Assembly: GCA_002688265.1 (NCBI GenBank)
Contig: NZCK01000031.1
Coordinates: 1-61,314 of the forward strand
DNA from: an archaeon
Lineage (GTDB): Archaea; Nanobdellota; Nanobdellia; Woesearchaeales; GW2011-AR9
Direction: 5' to 3'
Length of the DNA stretch: 61,314 nt
Shown here: one piece after another, positions 50,718 through 57,574 of the stretch
How the letters are laid out: each line of letters starts with the position of its first letter
How positions within the stretch are numbered: position 1 is the stretch's first letter
Position numbers and translations under genes: made by a program
Notes under the pieces: generated by a model
Told to the model about the DNA's origin: nothing
Databases searched by the model: none
Seen by the model: the letters and a program-made list of their open reading frames with translations, nothing else

Positions 50718-51737
50718 ATGGCTCAGAAGATTGCTTTTCCATATTTGTTTGAAGTAAGTATTGGTTTTGGTGACAATTTACCTGAATCTTGGCTTGCTAA
50801 CAAAGAAGCAAAAAAAAGAAAAATTGAAGTACCTAATTTGCGTAGTGATTTAGATCTATTGCTTGCTTTAAATGAGTTAAAAAGAGATGGAGCTCATCAA
50901 GTTAATGGTTTAGATGATTTTATTGAACAAATTGAAGTATTAGAAACAGGATCATATCAAGCTAAGGCAAGAAATTTAAGAACTGCATTAGCGCTTATAG
51001 ATGAACGTTATGGTGCGAATTGGAATAAAATTTCTAATTCTGAGCTTCCTTTTGTTTGGTATGATGGCGATGCTATTGAAGTTGAATATGGTGTTGGAAT
51101 GCCTCATGAGAGAAAATATGAAAGACATATGAGAAGAGAGATTGATACACTAAATGCAATTAGAGTAGAAGAATTAAGAAAGCTTAGGAAAATTGCTCTA
51201 AATGAAGCAATCAGCTCAGATGGGGATAGTGGAACTTCAATTGATGATTTATTACAGAGAATTAGTGTAAGTAAAGAGGGTTCTTACGCAAAAGCTTTAG
51301 AATTACATAGATTAACACTTATTGATCCTGCTACTGGTTTATTAGTTCCAAGAGGTTATGTTTTTGAGAGATTATTGAGAAATGGTAATGCGATTGTTGG
51401 ACCAGGGAATACTAGGAAGATTTTAACTCTTGATGTTTGTTCAATGAAAAATGGGAATTCTAACATTGGTGAAGGAATGGTAGATTTATATCTTGCAGCA
51501 GTAGTAAGAGGAATTTCAAAATCTTTGCGGGTAGCAGAAAATGAAAGTCGTTTTTCTGATTTAATATGTAGAAACGTTTGTGCTTATAGACCAAATGGTG
51601 AAGGTGGAGATGAAATTGTTGTTGATTTAATAATGAAAGATGACCCTAAATTTGGACAAGCTATTGCAAGAAGAATAATGAGTAATGTTTATTTGGAACA
51701 AGTAACTTTAAGATCTAATCTGTATAAAGGAGAATAA
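50718..51737 (+). CDS. GGDEF-like domain protein
   Basis: 339 aa. The C-terminal half shows GGDEF-domain landmarks in order: TLIDPATGLLVPRGYVFERL (residues 200-218), TLDVCSMKNGNSNIGEGMVD (about 237-256, the metal-binding Asp and the D-x-x-x-x-K-x-x-N-D-x-x-G-H block), and RPNGEGGDEIVVDL with GGDEI at 296-300. In bacteria this fold makes cyclic di-GMP. The N-terminal 190 residues are unrecognised. ATG 50718 lies 26 nt after TTTTTAAATAAA, so the longer frame from 50562 is rejected. GGDEF domains are rare in archaea; activity is uncertain because several consensus residues differ. Confidence 0.65.
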   Translation: MAQKIAFPYLFEVSIGFGDNLPESWLANKEAKKRKIEVPNLRSDLDLLLALNELKRDGAHQVNGLDDFIEQIEVLETGSYQAKARNLRTALALIDERYGANWNKISNSELPFVWYDGDAIEVEYGVGMPHERKYERHMRREIDTLNAIRVEELRKLRKIALNEAISSDGDSGTSIDDLLQRISVSKEGSYAKALELHRLTLIDPATGLLVPRGYVFERLLRNGNAIVGPGNTRKILTLDVCSMKNGNSNIGEGMVDLYLAAVVRGISKSLRVAENESRFSDLICRNVCAYRPNGEGGDEIVVDLIMKDDPKFGQAIARRIMSNVYLEQVTLRSNLYKGE

Positions 51738-51849
51738 TTAAACAAATATATCTTTTAATTTGTTATTTTTATTAATGATTTTAATTTCCTTCTATTTTCT
51801 ATTTCTTATTCAATAAACTTTTAAGTAAACTGTGATTTTTGAGAGTTCT

Positions 51850-52872
51850 ATGCTTTCAAAAGATCAAATCCAAGAATTAGAAAAACAACAATACCGAATG
51901 GTGGGTGATCACAGCTCCGTTAAAGTCTGTGGTTGGACCAAAAACATGCTCCGAGGACAAGGTAGTTGTTACAAATTCAAATTCTATGGAATTCGAAGTC
52001 ATCAATGCTTACAAATGACAAGCTCAATGCACTGTGCTAATCGTTGCACATTCTGTTGGAGAGGAGAAAAAGCACCCGTACAAAAAGAATGGAAAGGAAA
52101 AATAGATGATGTGGATTTTATCATAGATAATTCAGAAGCTGCGCATGAAAAACTATTGCTTGGTTTTGGTGGATGCGAAAAAACTACTAAGAAAATTTAT
52201 GATGAATCCAAACAAGTTCGTCATGTGGCTTTATCTCTAACTGGTGAGCCAATAGCTTATCCTAAAATTAATGAACTATTAGAAGAATTTCACAAAAGAA
52301 AAATTTCAACTTTTTTAGTAACCAACGCCCAGTATCCAGAACAGATTGAGAAAATAAAAAATGTAACACAATTTTATATTTCAGTTGATGCACCAAATAA
52401 AATTAAACTAAAAGAAATTGATCAGCCATTATTTACTGATTTCTATGAACGTTTACTTCAAAGTTTAGATTTAATGCGAAACGCAAGTTATCGAACTTGT
52501 ATTCGTTTAACATTAGTTAAAGGACAAAATGATTTAGATTTAGAAGGTTATAAACAATTAATTGAAAGGGGAGATCCTGACTTTATTGAAGTTAAAGGTT
52601 ACATGCATGTGGGAGCATCTCGGAAATTTTTGGAACGCGACAATATGCCAATGCATAATGAGGTAGATGATTTTACTAAGAGGTTAATTGACGAACTTGA
52701 AGATTACGAAATTGTAAGTGAACACAAAGCATCTCGAGTTTTATGTTTGATGCACAAACGAATGAATGGAAAACAATATATTGATTTTTCTAAGTTTTTT
52801 GAAATAGTTAATTCTGGAAAAGTTGCTGAGGCGCTTGATTATAGCAGTGAGAAAATTATGCCTAATTTGTGA
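51850..52872 (+). CDS. taw1: tRNA 4-demethylwyosine synthase (TYW1/Taw1)
   Basis: Radical-SAM enzyme that condenses pyruvate with m1G37 of tRNA(Phe) to form the wyosine ring. The first cluster uses early Cys (KVCGWTKNML, GSCYKFKFYG, HQCLQMT). The radical-SAM CxxxCxxC is CANRCTFCWRG, followed by LSLTGEPIAYPKINELL, TFLVTNAQYP, FYISVDAPNK and the C-terminal FIEVKGYMHVGASR and HKASRVLCLMHK. 341 aa is typical of archaeal enzymes, which lack the flavodoxin domain. I use the ATG at 51850; a GTG six codons upstream is possible. Confidence 0.92.
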   Translation: MLSKDQIQELEKQQYRMVGDHSSVKVCGWTKNMLRGQGSCYKFKFYGIRSHQCLQMTSSMHCANRCTFCWRGEKAPVQKEWKGKIDDVDFIIDNSEAAHEKLLLGFGGCEKTTKKIYDESKQVRHVALSLTGEPIAYPKINELLEEFHKRKISTFLVTNAQYPEQIEKIKNVTQFYISVDAPNKIKLKEIDQPLFTDFYERLLQSLDLMRNASYRTCIRLTLVKGQNDLDLEGYKQLIERGDPDFIEVKGYMHVGASRKFLERDNMPMHNEVDDFTKRLIDELEDYEIVSEHKASRVLCLMHKRMNGKQYIDFSKFFEIVNSGKVAEALDYSSEKIMPNL

Positions 52873-52879
52873 TTTTTTT
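52873..52879 (+). terminator. T-tract terminator
   Basis: Seven Ts directly after the stop of the wyosine synthase gene form a typical archaeal T-tract terminator. The next gene is convergent. Confidence 0.35.
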
Positions 52880-52908
52880 AATCTAAGAATAAATAGTTGT
52901 CTGTTACA

Positions 52909-53655
52909 TCATAACTTTAAATCTTTAGAATTCTTCCAAATGAACTTAAAGTAATTCTCAAAAGTTTTTTTTATCTTCTCATTTTCAATTAATATCACTT
53001 GTGGTGTATCTTCCCATACAAATATAGCAACTTTATTATCATAAATATTGATTGTAGCAGGAGATTCAACATCTGATGGAACAGTTTTATACTCTGTGTA
53101 TTTTCCTTTAGACTTTTTCTTTCTTGTTTGTCTAATTAACATCTTTGTTTTAATTTTTTTATTCTCTTTTCTCTTCCTAAAAATTGGGCAATAATAAGGC
53201 ATCTTGTCAGAAAAAAAACCTTCAGAACCCATCACATAATAAGTCTCACTTTTATTAGTAGAATCTATTACATCTTGAAACACAGTTTTTAATCCTTTGT
53301 AACCTTGAAATAATTTTACTGAACTTTTTTGTTTCTTAAATTCAAACTGTTCTTTTAATTTAGGAATAATTCTTTTTGCTATTTCTTCTTTTTCTTGATA
53401 ATAATCAAGAATTTTTTTTGGATTTTCAGGAACGTAAATAGTTCTCTTATTTTCATATATTGTTGAGACCACACCTCTTTGAATTAAACATTTAAGGGCA
53501 TTGTATGTTGAAGAACGGTCAAGCTGTGCCTCTTTTGAAATTTTTCCAGCAAGTGATGCACCAATTTTGATTAGCGTTAAGTAAACCTTAGATTCGTTCA
53601 CAGAATAATTCAACTTTTCTAAATCCCTGAACAAAGTGTCTTGGTAGATATCCAT
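52909..53655 (-). CDS. TrmB-family transcription regulator
   Basis: 248 aa, same layout as the protein at 20635: a winged helix (LEKLNYSVNESKVYLTLIKI, KISKEAQLDRSSTYNALKCL), a coiled coil (YYQEKEEIAKRIIPKLKEQF) and the sensor domain (SETYYVMGSEGFFSDK, ENKKIKTKMLIRQTRKKKSK, INIYDNKVAIFVWEDT). The two share order and length but little identity. It is divergent from upp, so it may control the upp-HD-CYTH genes; that is inference. The start is the ATG at 53655. Confidence 0.85.
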   Translation of the reverse strand: MDIYQDTLFRDLEKLNYSVNESKVYLTLIKIGASLAGKISKEAQLDRSSTYNALKCLIQRGVVSTIYENKRTIYVPENPKKILDYYQEKEEIAKRIIPKLKEQFEFKKQKSSVKLFQGYKGLKTVFQDVIDSTNKSETYYVMGSEGFFSDKMPYYCPIFRKRKENKKIKTKMLIRQTRKKKSKGKYTEYKTVPSDVESPATINIYDNKVAIFVWEDTPQVILIENEKIKKTFENYFKFIWKNSKDLKL

Positions 53656-53763
53656 AACAATACAAAAGAAATACTTCTATATAAATCTGTTGTAGAAATA
53701 TCTTCAACAAACTTCTAAATAAGATTAGTTTCAACAGAATTGAAAAATGAACAGGAAACGAAA

Positions 53764-54378
53764 ATGGAAAAAAACCCAATAATTGAAAAACTAGTATATG
53801 CTCTTAGAGACCCTAGAACAGAAAGAAGAGAATTTAGAGAATCTTTAGAGAAAGTTGGCGAATATTTAGGAATAGATATTGCAAAGGATCTAAAAACAAC
53901 GCAAGAGACTGTGGAGACTTGTCTGAAAAGAGTTGCTAGTCACCAAACGCTAACCGAGTCGCCTGTCTTGGTGACAATTCTACGTGCAGGACTTCCACTG
54001 TATAACGGATTACAAAGAGCATTCCCAGATTCTAAAGCAGGTTTTATCGGAGCAGCTAGAGATGAGGAAACTCTTCAATCAACTATCAGCTATGTAGCTC
54101 TACCTCCACTTGAAGATAGAGTAGTAGTCTTGGCTGATACAATGATTGCAACAGCAGGAAGCATTGTTGATACTGTGCAATTGTTAGAAGAATACTCGCC
54201 AAGACAAATCATTGTGGCAGGAGTGTTCGCCTCAAAAGAAGGAATTGAGAGGATACAAGAATATGACCCAACTATTAGAGTGTACGCAGCTGTGATTGAC
54301 CCAGACTTGAATGAAAAGGGTTTCATTCTTCCTGGATGTGGTGATGCTGGTGATAGATCTTATGGAGAGAAATTGTAA
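53764..54378 (+). CDS. upp: Uracil phosphoribosyltransferase
   Basis: Makes UMP from uracil and PRPP (pyrimidine salvage). Landmarks: VLVTILRAGLPLYNGLQRAF, the PRPP loop LADTMIATAGSIVDTV, and the C-terminal uracil-binding FILPGCGDAGDRSYG. The ATG at 53764 gives the normal UPRT start (MEKNPIIEKL); the frame opens eight codons earlier with TTG. 204 aa is typical. The stop is 2 bp before the HD gene, so the two are co-translated. Confidence 0.92.
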   Translation: MEKNPIIEKLVYALRDPRTERREFRESLEKVGEYLGIDIAKDLKTTQETVETCLKRVASHQTLTESPVLVTILRAGLPLYNGLQRAFPDSKAGFIGAARDEETLQSTISYVALPPLEDRVVVLADTMIATAGSIVDTVQLLEEYSPRQIIVAGVFASKEGIERIQEYDPTIRVYAAVIDPDLNEKGFILPGCGDAGDRSYGEKL

Positions 54379-54380
54379 AA

Positions 54381-54878
54381 ATGGAACAAAGAGATATAGA
54401 TTACATAATTAAAGCCCACAGAGATCATTCAGTAAGAGCTGATAAGGCATTTCGTAAGTGGGATGGACTAACACCCTACCATATTCATCCAATTTGGTGT
54501 GCTTCAATGCTTGCAACAGAAACTACTTTAGATGAAACAGTTAGGCATGAAGGAATCCAAACCCTACTTTATCATGATGTTCTTGAAGACACTGAACTTG
54601 GTCTTCCAAATTGGTTAAGTGGTAGGGTTGTTGGACTTATTGGATCAATGACTTATTCTGGAATTGTTGAAGAAATTGAGAAAATTTGGGATCAACCTGA
54701 AGAAGTTAGATTGTATAAATTATTTGATAAAACCAATAATCTTCTTGATTGGCAAAGAAGTAGTGTTGTGAAACATGAGAGGTACAAATTGTACACTGCA
54801 AGTTTATGTGATGACGCGCAAATTAATTTTGGAAAATTGAATATTGTAAAAATAGCAAGAGCGGTTTTGAGTGGATGA
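54381..54878 (+). CDS. HD-domain hydrolase
   Basis: 165 aa with HD-family metal ligands: TPYHIHPIWCASMLA, LLYHDVLEDTELG (the HD pair followed by E-D) and KLFDKTNNLLDWQ with the last Asp. This is the pattern of small RelA/SpoT-like and nucleotide-hydrolysing HD proteins. Placed 2 bp after upp, it may remove a nucleotide by-product of salvage. A CYTH protein follows after a structured element. No allosteric domain is present. Confidence 0.7.
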   Translation: MEQRDIDYIIKAHRDHSVRADKAFRKWDGLTPYHIHPIWCASMLATETTLDETVRHEGIQTLLYHDVLEDTELGLPNWLSGRVVGLIGSMTYSGIVEEIEKIWDQPEEVRLYKLFDKTNNLLDWQRSSVVKHERYKLYTASLCDDAQINFGKLNIVKIARAVLSG

Positions 54879-54911
54879 ATTAGTTAAAGAAGATTTAGGA
54901 GTTTTAATGCT

Positions 54912-55047
54912 TTGTAGAAATCCTACTCTACTTCAAGTGCCTTAACCCCACACTTCATGTGGGAACAAGTCACTTTCCGCCTGGCCATGCCAGGAATAGC
55001 TTTGCTATTAATGCCATTCATGGCACAGACGATTAGGATTTCTACAA
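54912..55047. repeat. 14-bp inverted repeat enclosing four hairpins
   Basis: TTGTAGAAATCCTA (54912-54925) and its perfect complement (55034-55047) bound a 136-bp element. Inside are CCCACA/TGTGGG (54947-54963), CCTGGC/GCCAGG (54980-54994), AATAGC/GCTATT (54995-55009) and TGCCA/TGGCA (55012-55025), all perfect. An AATGC direct repeat flanks it (54906-54910, 55046-55050). The right arm ends on the A of the ATG at 55047. The arms resemble those of the element at 57346-57537. Candidate structured RNA or MITE-like element. Confidence 0.75.
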
Positions 55048-55685
55048 TGCCAACTGAAAATAAAATGGAAAAAGAAATAGAAGTAAAATTTGATGTACCT
55101 ATTGATAGGCCACTAAAGGATTTATGGGAAGAATGCTCAGGAATTGTTCTATCTAATCGATTTAATCTTGTATCTAGTAAAGATGTAACTAGGCGGTTTG
55201 ATTATTTTGATACACCTGATTTAGAAATTTATCGTAAGGGAGAGACATTAAGAAAAATATCTGGATTTGACCCAAATGAAGATAGGGCTGTGTTTCGTTA
55301 TGATTTTAAAATAGGCCCAATTGAAGATCGCTATGAAGTAAAACATTGGACGAACAGGAAATTTTCGATTGAAAAAATATTGGATAGTTTTGGTTTAAGG
55401 AAATTCTACCAACACATTTCAACTTCAGCTTCTGCAAATACATCTCATTGGAAAAGGCAATTTGCTTTAGGTTCAAATTTAGTAGAAGCTAGTTTAGATA
55501 TATTTAATGTCGCACAAGGGGCTAGATTTTGTGAGTTGGAATTAGAACTTGAACAAGGCGACCCAGATCAATTAAGAAGAATTGCCGATCTTGTGTGTGA
55601 TCAATTATCTTTGCAAACAGTTAATATCCAAAAGTATGCAAGAGTAGTAGAGTCAATGCCTAAGTATTTTGGATTGATAGGGTAA
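55047..55685 (+). CDS. CYTH-domain protein (class IV adenylate cyclase/triphosphatase-like)
   Basis: The N-terminus has the exact CYTH signature KEIEVKFDVP (E-x-E-x-K), followed by VTRRFDYFDTPDLEIYRKGE, LRKI and later acidic strands (NLVEASLDIFNVAQGARFCE and LELELEQGDPDQL). The tunnel fold binds triphosphates such as thiamine triphosphate, polyphosphate or ATP. Two starts are possible: ATG 55047 at the right arm of the hairpin element, or ATG 55065 (MEKEIEVKF). Earlier in-frame codons are inside the hairpin element and are rejected. Probably co-expressed with upp and the HD gene. Confidence 0.8.
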   Translation: MPTENKMEKEIEVKFDVPIDRPLKDLWEECSGIVLSNRFNLVSSKDVTRRFDYFDTPDLEIYRKGETLRKISGFDPNEDRAVFRYDFKIGPIEDRYEVKHWTNRKFSIEKILDSFGLRKFYQHISTSASANTSHWKRQFALGSNLVEASLDIFNVAQGARFCELELELEQGDPDQLRRIADLVCDQLSLQTVNIQKYARVVESMPKYFGLIG

Positions 55686-55745
55686 TTCCTATAATTTTAT
55701 TATTTTTTTGGAAATGTTTATTAATTTTAAAACTATCTTTATATC

Positions 55746-56057
55746 ATGGTTATGGAATTAGTTAACTGGGACATTTATGAAATTCGAACAGAGAAATCTC
55801 CTATAAATGGAGTAATGCTTAGAGGCAGAATTAGAAAATTTTTTTTAGAGAAAAATAGAAATGTCCTAGCAGAAAACACAGAAGATATCGAAAAATCTGT
55901 TCGATTTGCTTTGCCTTCTAAAGAAGATGCTTCTGAAATTATTGAATATCTAAACAAAATAATTCCTGACGTTTCAGTTGAATTAGTTAAAGAAAATACT
56001 CCAAATCCAATTCTTTCAAAATTAAGAGTTAACATTGAAGATAGGTATACTTTGTAA
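55746..56057 (+). CDS. Acylphosphatase-like protein
   Basis: 103 aa with the acylphosphatase order: strand, then INGVMLRGRIRKFFLEKN in place of QGVGFR..v...A with the phosphate-binding Arg, then strand with ENTEDIEKSVRFALPS in place of the N-x-x-D-G-x-V-E block, and a helix DASEIIEYLNKIIPDVSVEL. The family hydrolyses acyl phosphates. The match is clear in pattern but not close, so this may be a diverged binding protein. It precedes UppS by 58 bp. Confidence 0.5.
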   Translation: MVMELVNWDIYEIRTEKSPINGVMLRGRIRKFFLEKNRNVLAENTEDIEKSVRFALPSKEDASEIIEYLNKIIPDVSVELVKENTPNPILSKLRVNIEDRYTL

Positions 56058-56115
56058 TTTTTACTGATTCTTTTCCACTACATTTAAGAATGGACTGTCG
56101 TTTGCTTATTTACTT

Positions 56116-56808
56116 ATGACTCAAGAATCTACAGCGCCAAAACACATAGCAATTATCCCTGATGGAAACAGAAGATGGGCTACAACTAAAGGTTTGGCCG
56201 CTAGCATGGGACACAGAAAAGCAGTTGAAGAAGGAAGATTAAGAAAATTATATCAAGCAGCTAGAAGCAAAGGAGTTGAATGTGTAACTTTGTGGGGTTT
56301 TTCTACTGAAAACTGGAAACGAGGAGAAACCGAAAAGAAAATTCTATTCGAACTTTTTGAAGGGTTAACTGATACTTTGAGTTCAGATTTGATAGATGAT
56401 AAAATACGTTTTATTCATGTGGGAAGACGAGATAGATTACCAGAATCTTTAATGTCAAAATTAATTCAATTAGAAAAAGATACATCTTCTTTTGAAGGAT
56501 TTACTTTATGTTTAGCGTTAGATTATGGTGGACGAGATGAATTAACTCGTGCTGCTCAGAAATTAGTTAATTCTAATGTTGCAGTAACTGAGGAAAGTTT
56601 GGCTTTAGCTTTAGATACTGCTAAACTTCCTGATTTGGATTTAGTGATTAGAACTAGTGGTGAACAACGATTGTCTGGATTTATGCCATTTCAATCAGTT
56701 TATTCTGAATTATTATTTATAGACAAATATTTTCCAGATTTCAATGTTGACGATTTAGTTGATGCTATTGATAATTTTGGAAAACGTGGTAGAAGATTTG
56801 GGAAGTGA
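56116..56808 (+). CDS. uppS: cis-Prenyltransferase (UppS-type)
   Basis: Undecaprenyl-diphosphate synthase family. It adds isoprene units in cis to make long-chain polyprenyl diphosphate, the lipid carrier for glycosylation. Landmarks: HIAIIPDGNRRWATTKG (D-G-N-x-R-x-W), TLWGFSTENWKR, the L-C-L-A-L-D-Y-GGRDEL block, and LVIRTSGEQRLSGFMPFQSV with YSELLFID. 230 aa is standard. It may supply the carrier for surface glycoproteins. Confidence 0.92.
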   Translation: MTQESTAPKHIAIIPDGNRRWATTKGLAASMGHRKAVEEGRLRKLYQAARSKGVECVTLWGFSTENWKRGETEKKILFELFEGLTDTLSSDLIDDKIRFIHVGRRDRLPESLMSKLIQLEKDTSSFEGFTLCLALDYGGRDELTRAAQKLVNSNVAVTEESLALALDTAKLPDLDLVIRTSGEQRLSGFMPFQSVYSELLFIDKYFPDFNVDDLVDAIDNFGKRGRRFGK

Positions 56809-56858
56809 CGTATCTTTTTTGCTAAAGTTTTTAATGCAGTAGTGGTTTTTAGTTAATT

Positions 56859-57332
56859 ATGGTACGATCACTAGTTGGAAAACACAACAAATACTTTGAA
56901 GGAATTTTGCAACTTCGTAATCCTAATCAAAAAGTAGTTGATTTTGTAAATAATGATTTAAAAAATGGAAACATTGCTGTTTCAAAAGCCGAAGAAGTAA
57001 AAAATGGTGTAGATTATTATCTGAGTGACAACGATTACACACTGGCACTTTCTAAAAGACTACAACAAAAATTTGGTGGTGAAGTTAAAATCAGTTCAAC
57101 TTTGCATACTAAAATTAGGGGCAAGGACGCTTATCGAGTAACTGCTTTGTTTCGTTTACCTAGTTTTTCAAAAGGAGATCTAGTAGATTATGGTGGAGAT
57201 GAATTTATAGTTAAAGCAATGGGTAAGGATATTGTATTAATTGGACATGGGAAAAATACTAAAAAACACCATTTGCGTTATCGTGAGATGAGTCAAATAA
57301 AAAAAATAGATAGAGAAAATGTTGAAGATTAA
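56859..57332 (+). CDS. NMD3-related protein lacking zinc fingers
   Basis: 157 aa. LVGKHNKYFEGILQLR, then a helical part, then FGGEVKISSTLHTKIRGKDA and YRVTALFRLPSFSKGDLV match the middle and OB-like part of NMD3, the 60S export/assembly factor. The N-terminal Cys-rich zinc domain of NMD3 is absent from the sequence. The C-terminal GDEFIVKAMGKDIVLIGHG is the OB-like fold. It may act in ribosome assembly. The next feature is a large inverted-repeat element. Confidence 0.6.
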   Translation: MVRSLVGKHNKYFEGILQLRNPNQKVVDFVNNDLKNGNIAVSKAEEVKNGVDYYLSDNDYTLALSKRLQQKFGGEVKISSTLHTKIRGKDAYRVTALFRLPSFSKGDLVDYGGDEFIVKAMGKDIVLIGHGKNTKKHHLRYREMSQIKKIDRENVED

Positions 57333-57345
57333 TTTTTTCTTAGTA

Positions 57346-57537
57346 CCTGCAGATGAGGCTCCGTAGAATTGCTTTTTAAAAAGCGTCAGAGCAGTCCGTA
57401 GGCAAAACCTTCGTGAAGATTTTGTTTCTGTTTCACAAACAAAATACTCGGTTTTATTCACTACTTTTTCTTATTCTGCCCGCCCACCACCCCTTAATTG
57501 ACGCTTTATATAGCAATTCTACAGAGCCTGCAGATGA
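57346..57537. repeat. Inverted-repeat element with 11-bp direct repeats
   Basis: Direct repeats CCTGCAGATGA lie at 57346-57356 and 57527-57537. Just inside are imperfect inverted repeats of about 32 bp (GGCTCCGTAGAATTGCT at 57357-57373 with AGCAATTCTACAGAGCC at 57512-57528, and AAGCGTCA with TGACGCTT). The interior has a nested stem: AAAACC...GGTTTT (57404/57455) over ATTTTGTTT...AAACAAAAT (57419/57445). This is the layout of a MITE-like mobile element with target duplication, or of a large structured RNA. No ORF inside. Confidence 0.65.
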
Positions 57538-57543
57538 ATAATC

Positions 57544-57551
57544 TTTATATA
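57544..57551 (+). promoter_or_regulatory. TATA box of the S16 protease gene
   Basis: TTTATATA lies 27 nt before the ATG at 57575, giving a leaderless start and excluding the upstream in-frame TTG at 57569. It directly follows the right end of the inverted-repeat element. Confidence 0.5.
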
Positions 57552-57574
57552 GCAGACCATGTGATTTTTTGATA

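Noticed and set aside
54957-55046. N-terminal extension of the CYTH protein
   Set aside because: These codons are read through the hairpin element; the ExExK motif begins only after 55065.
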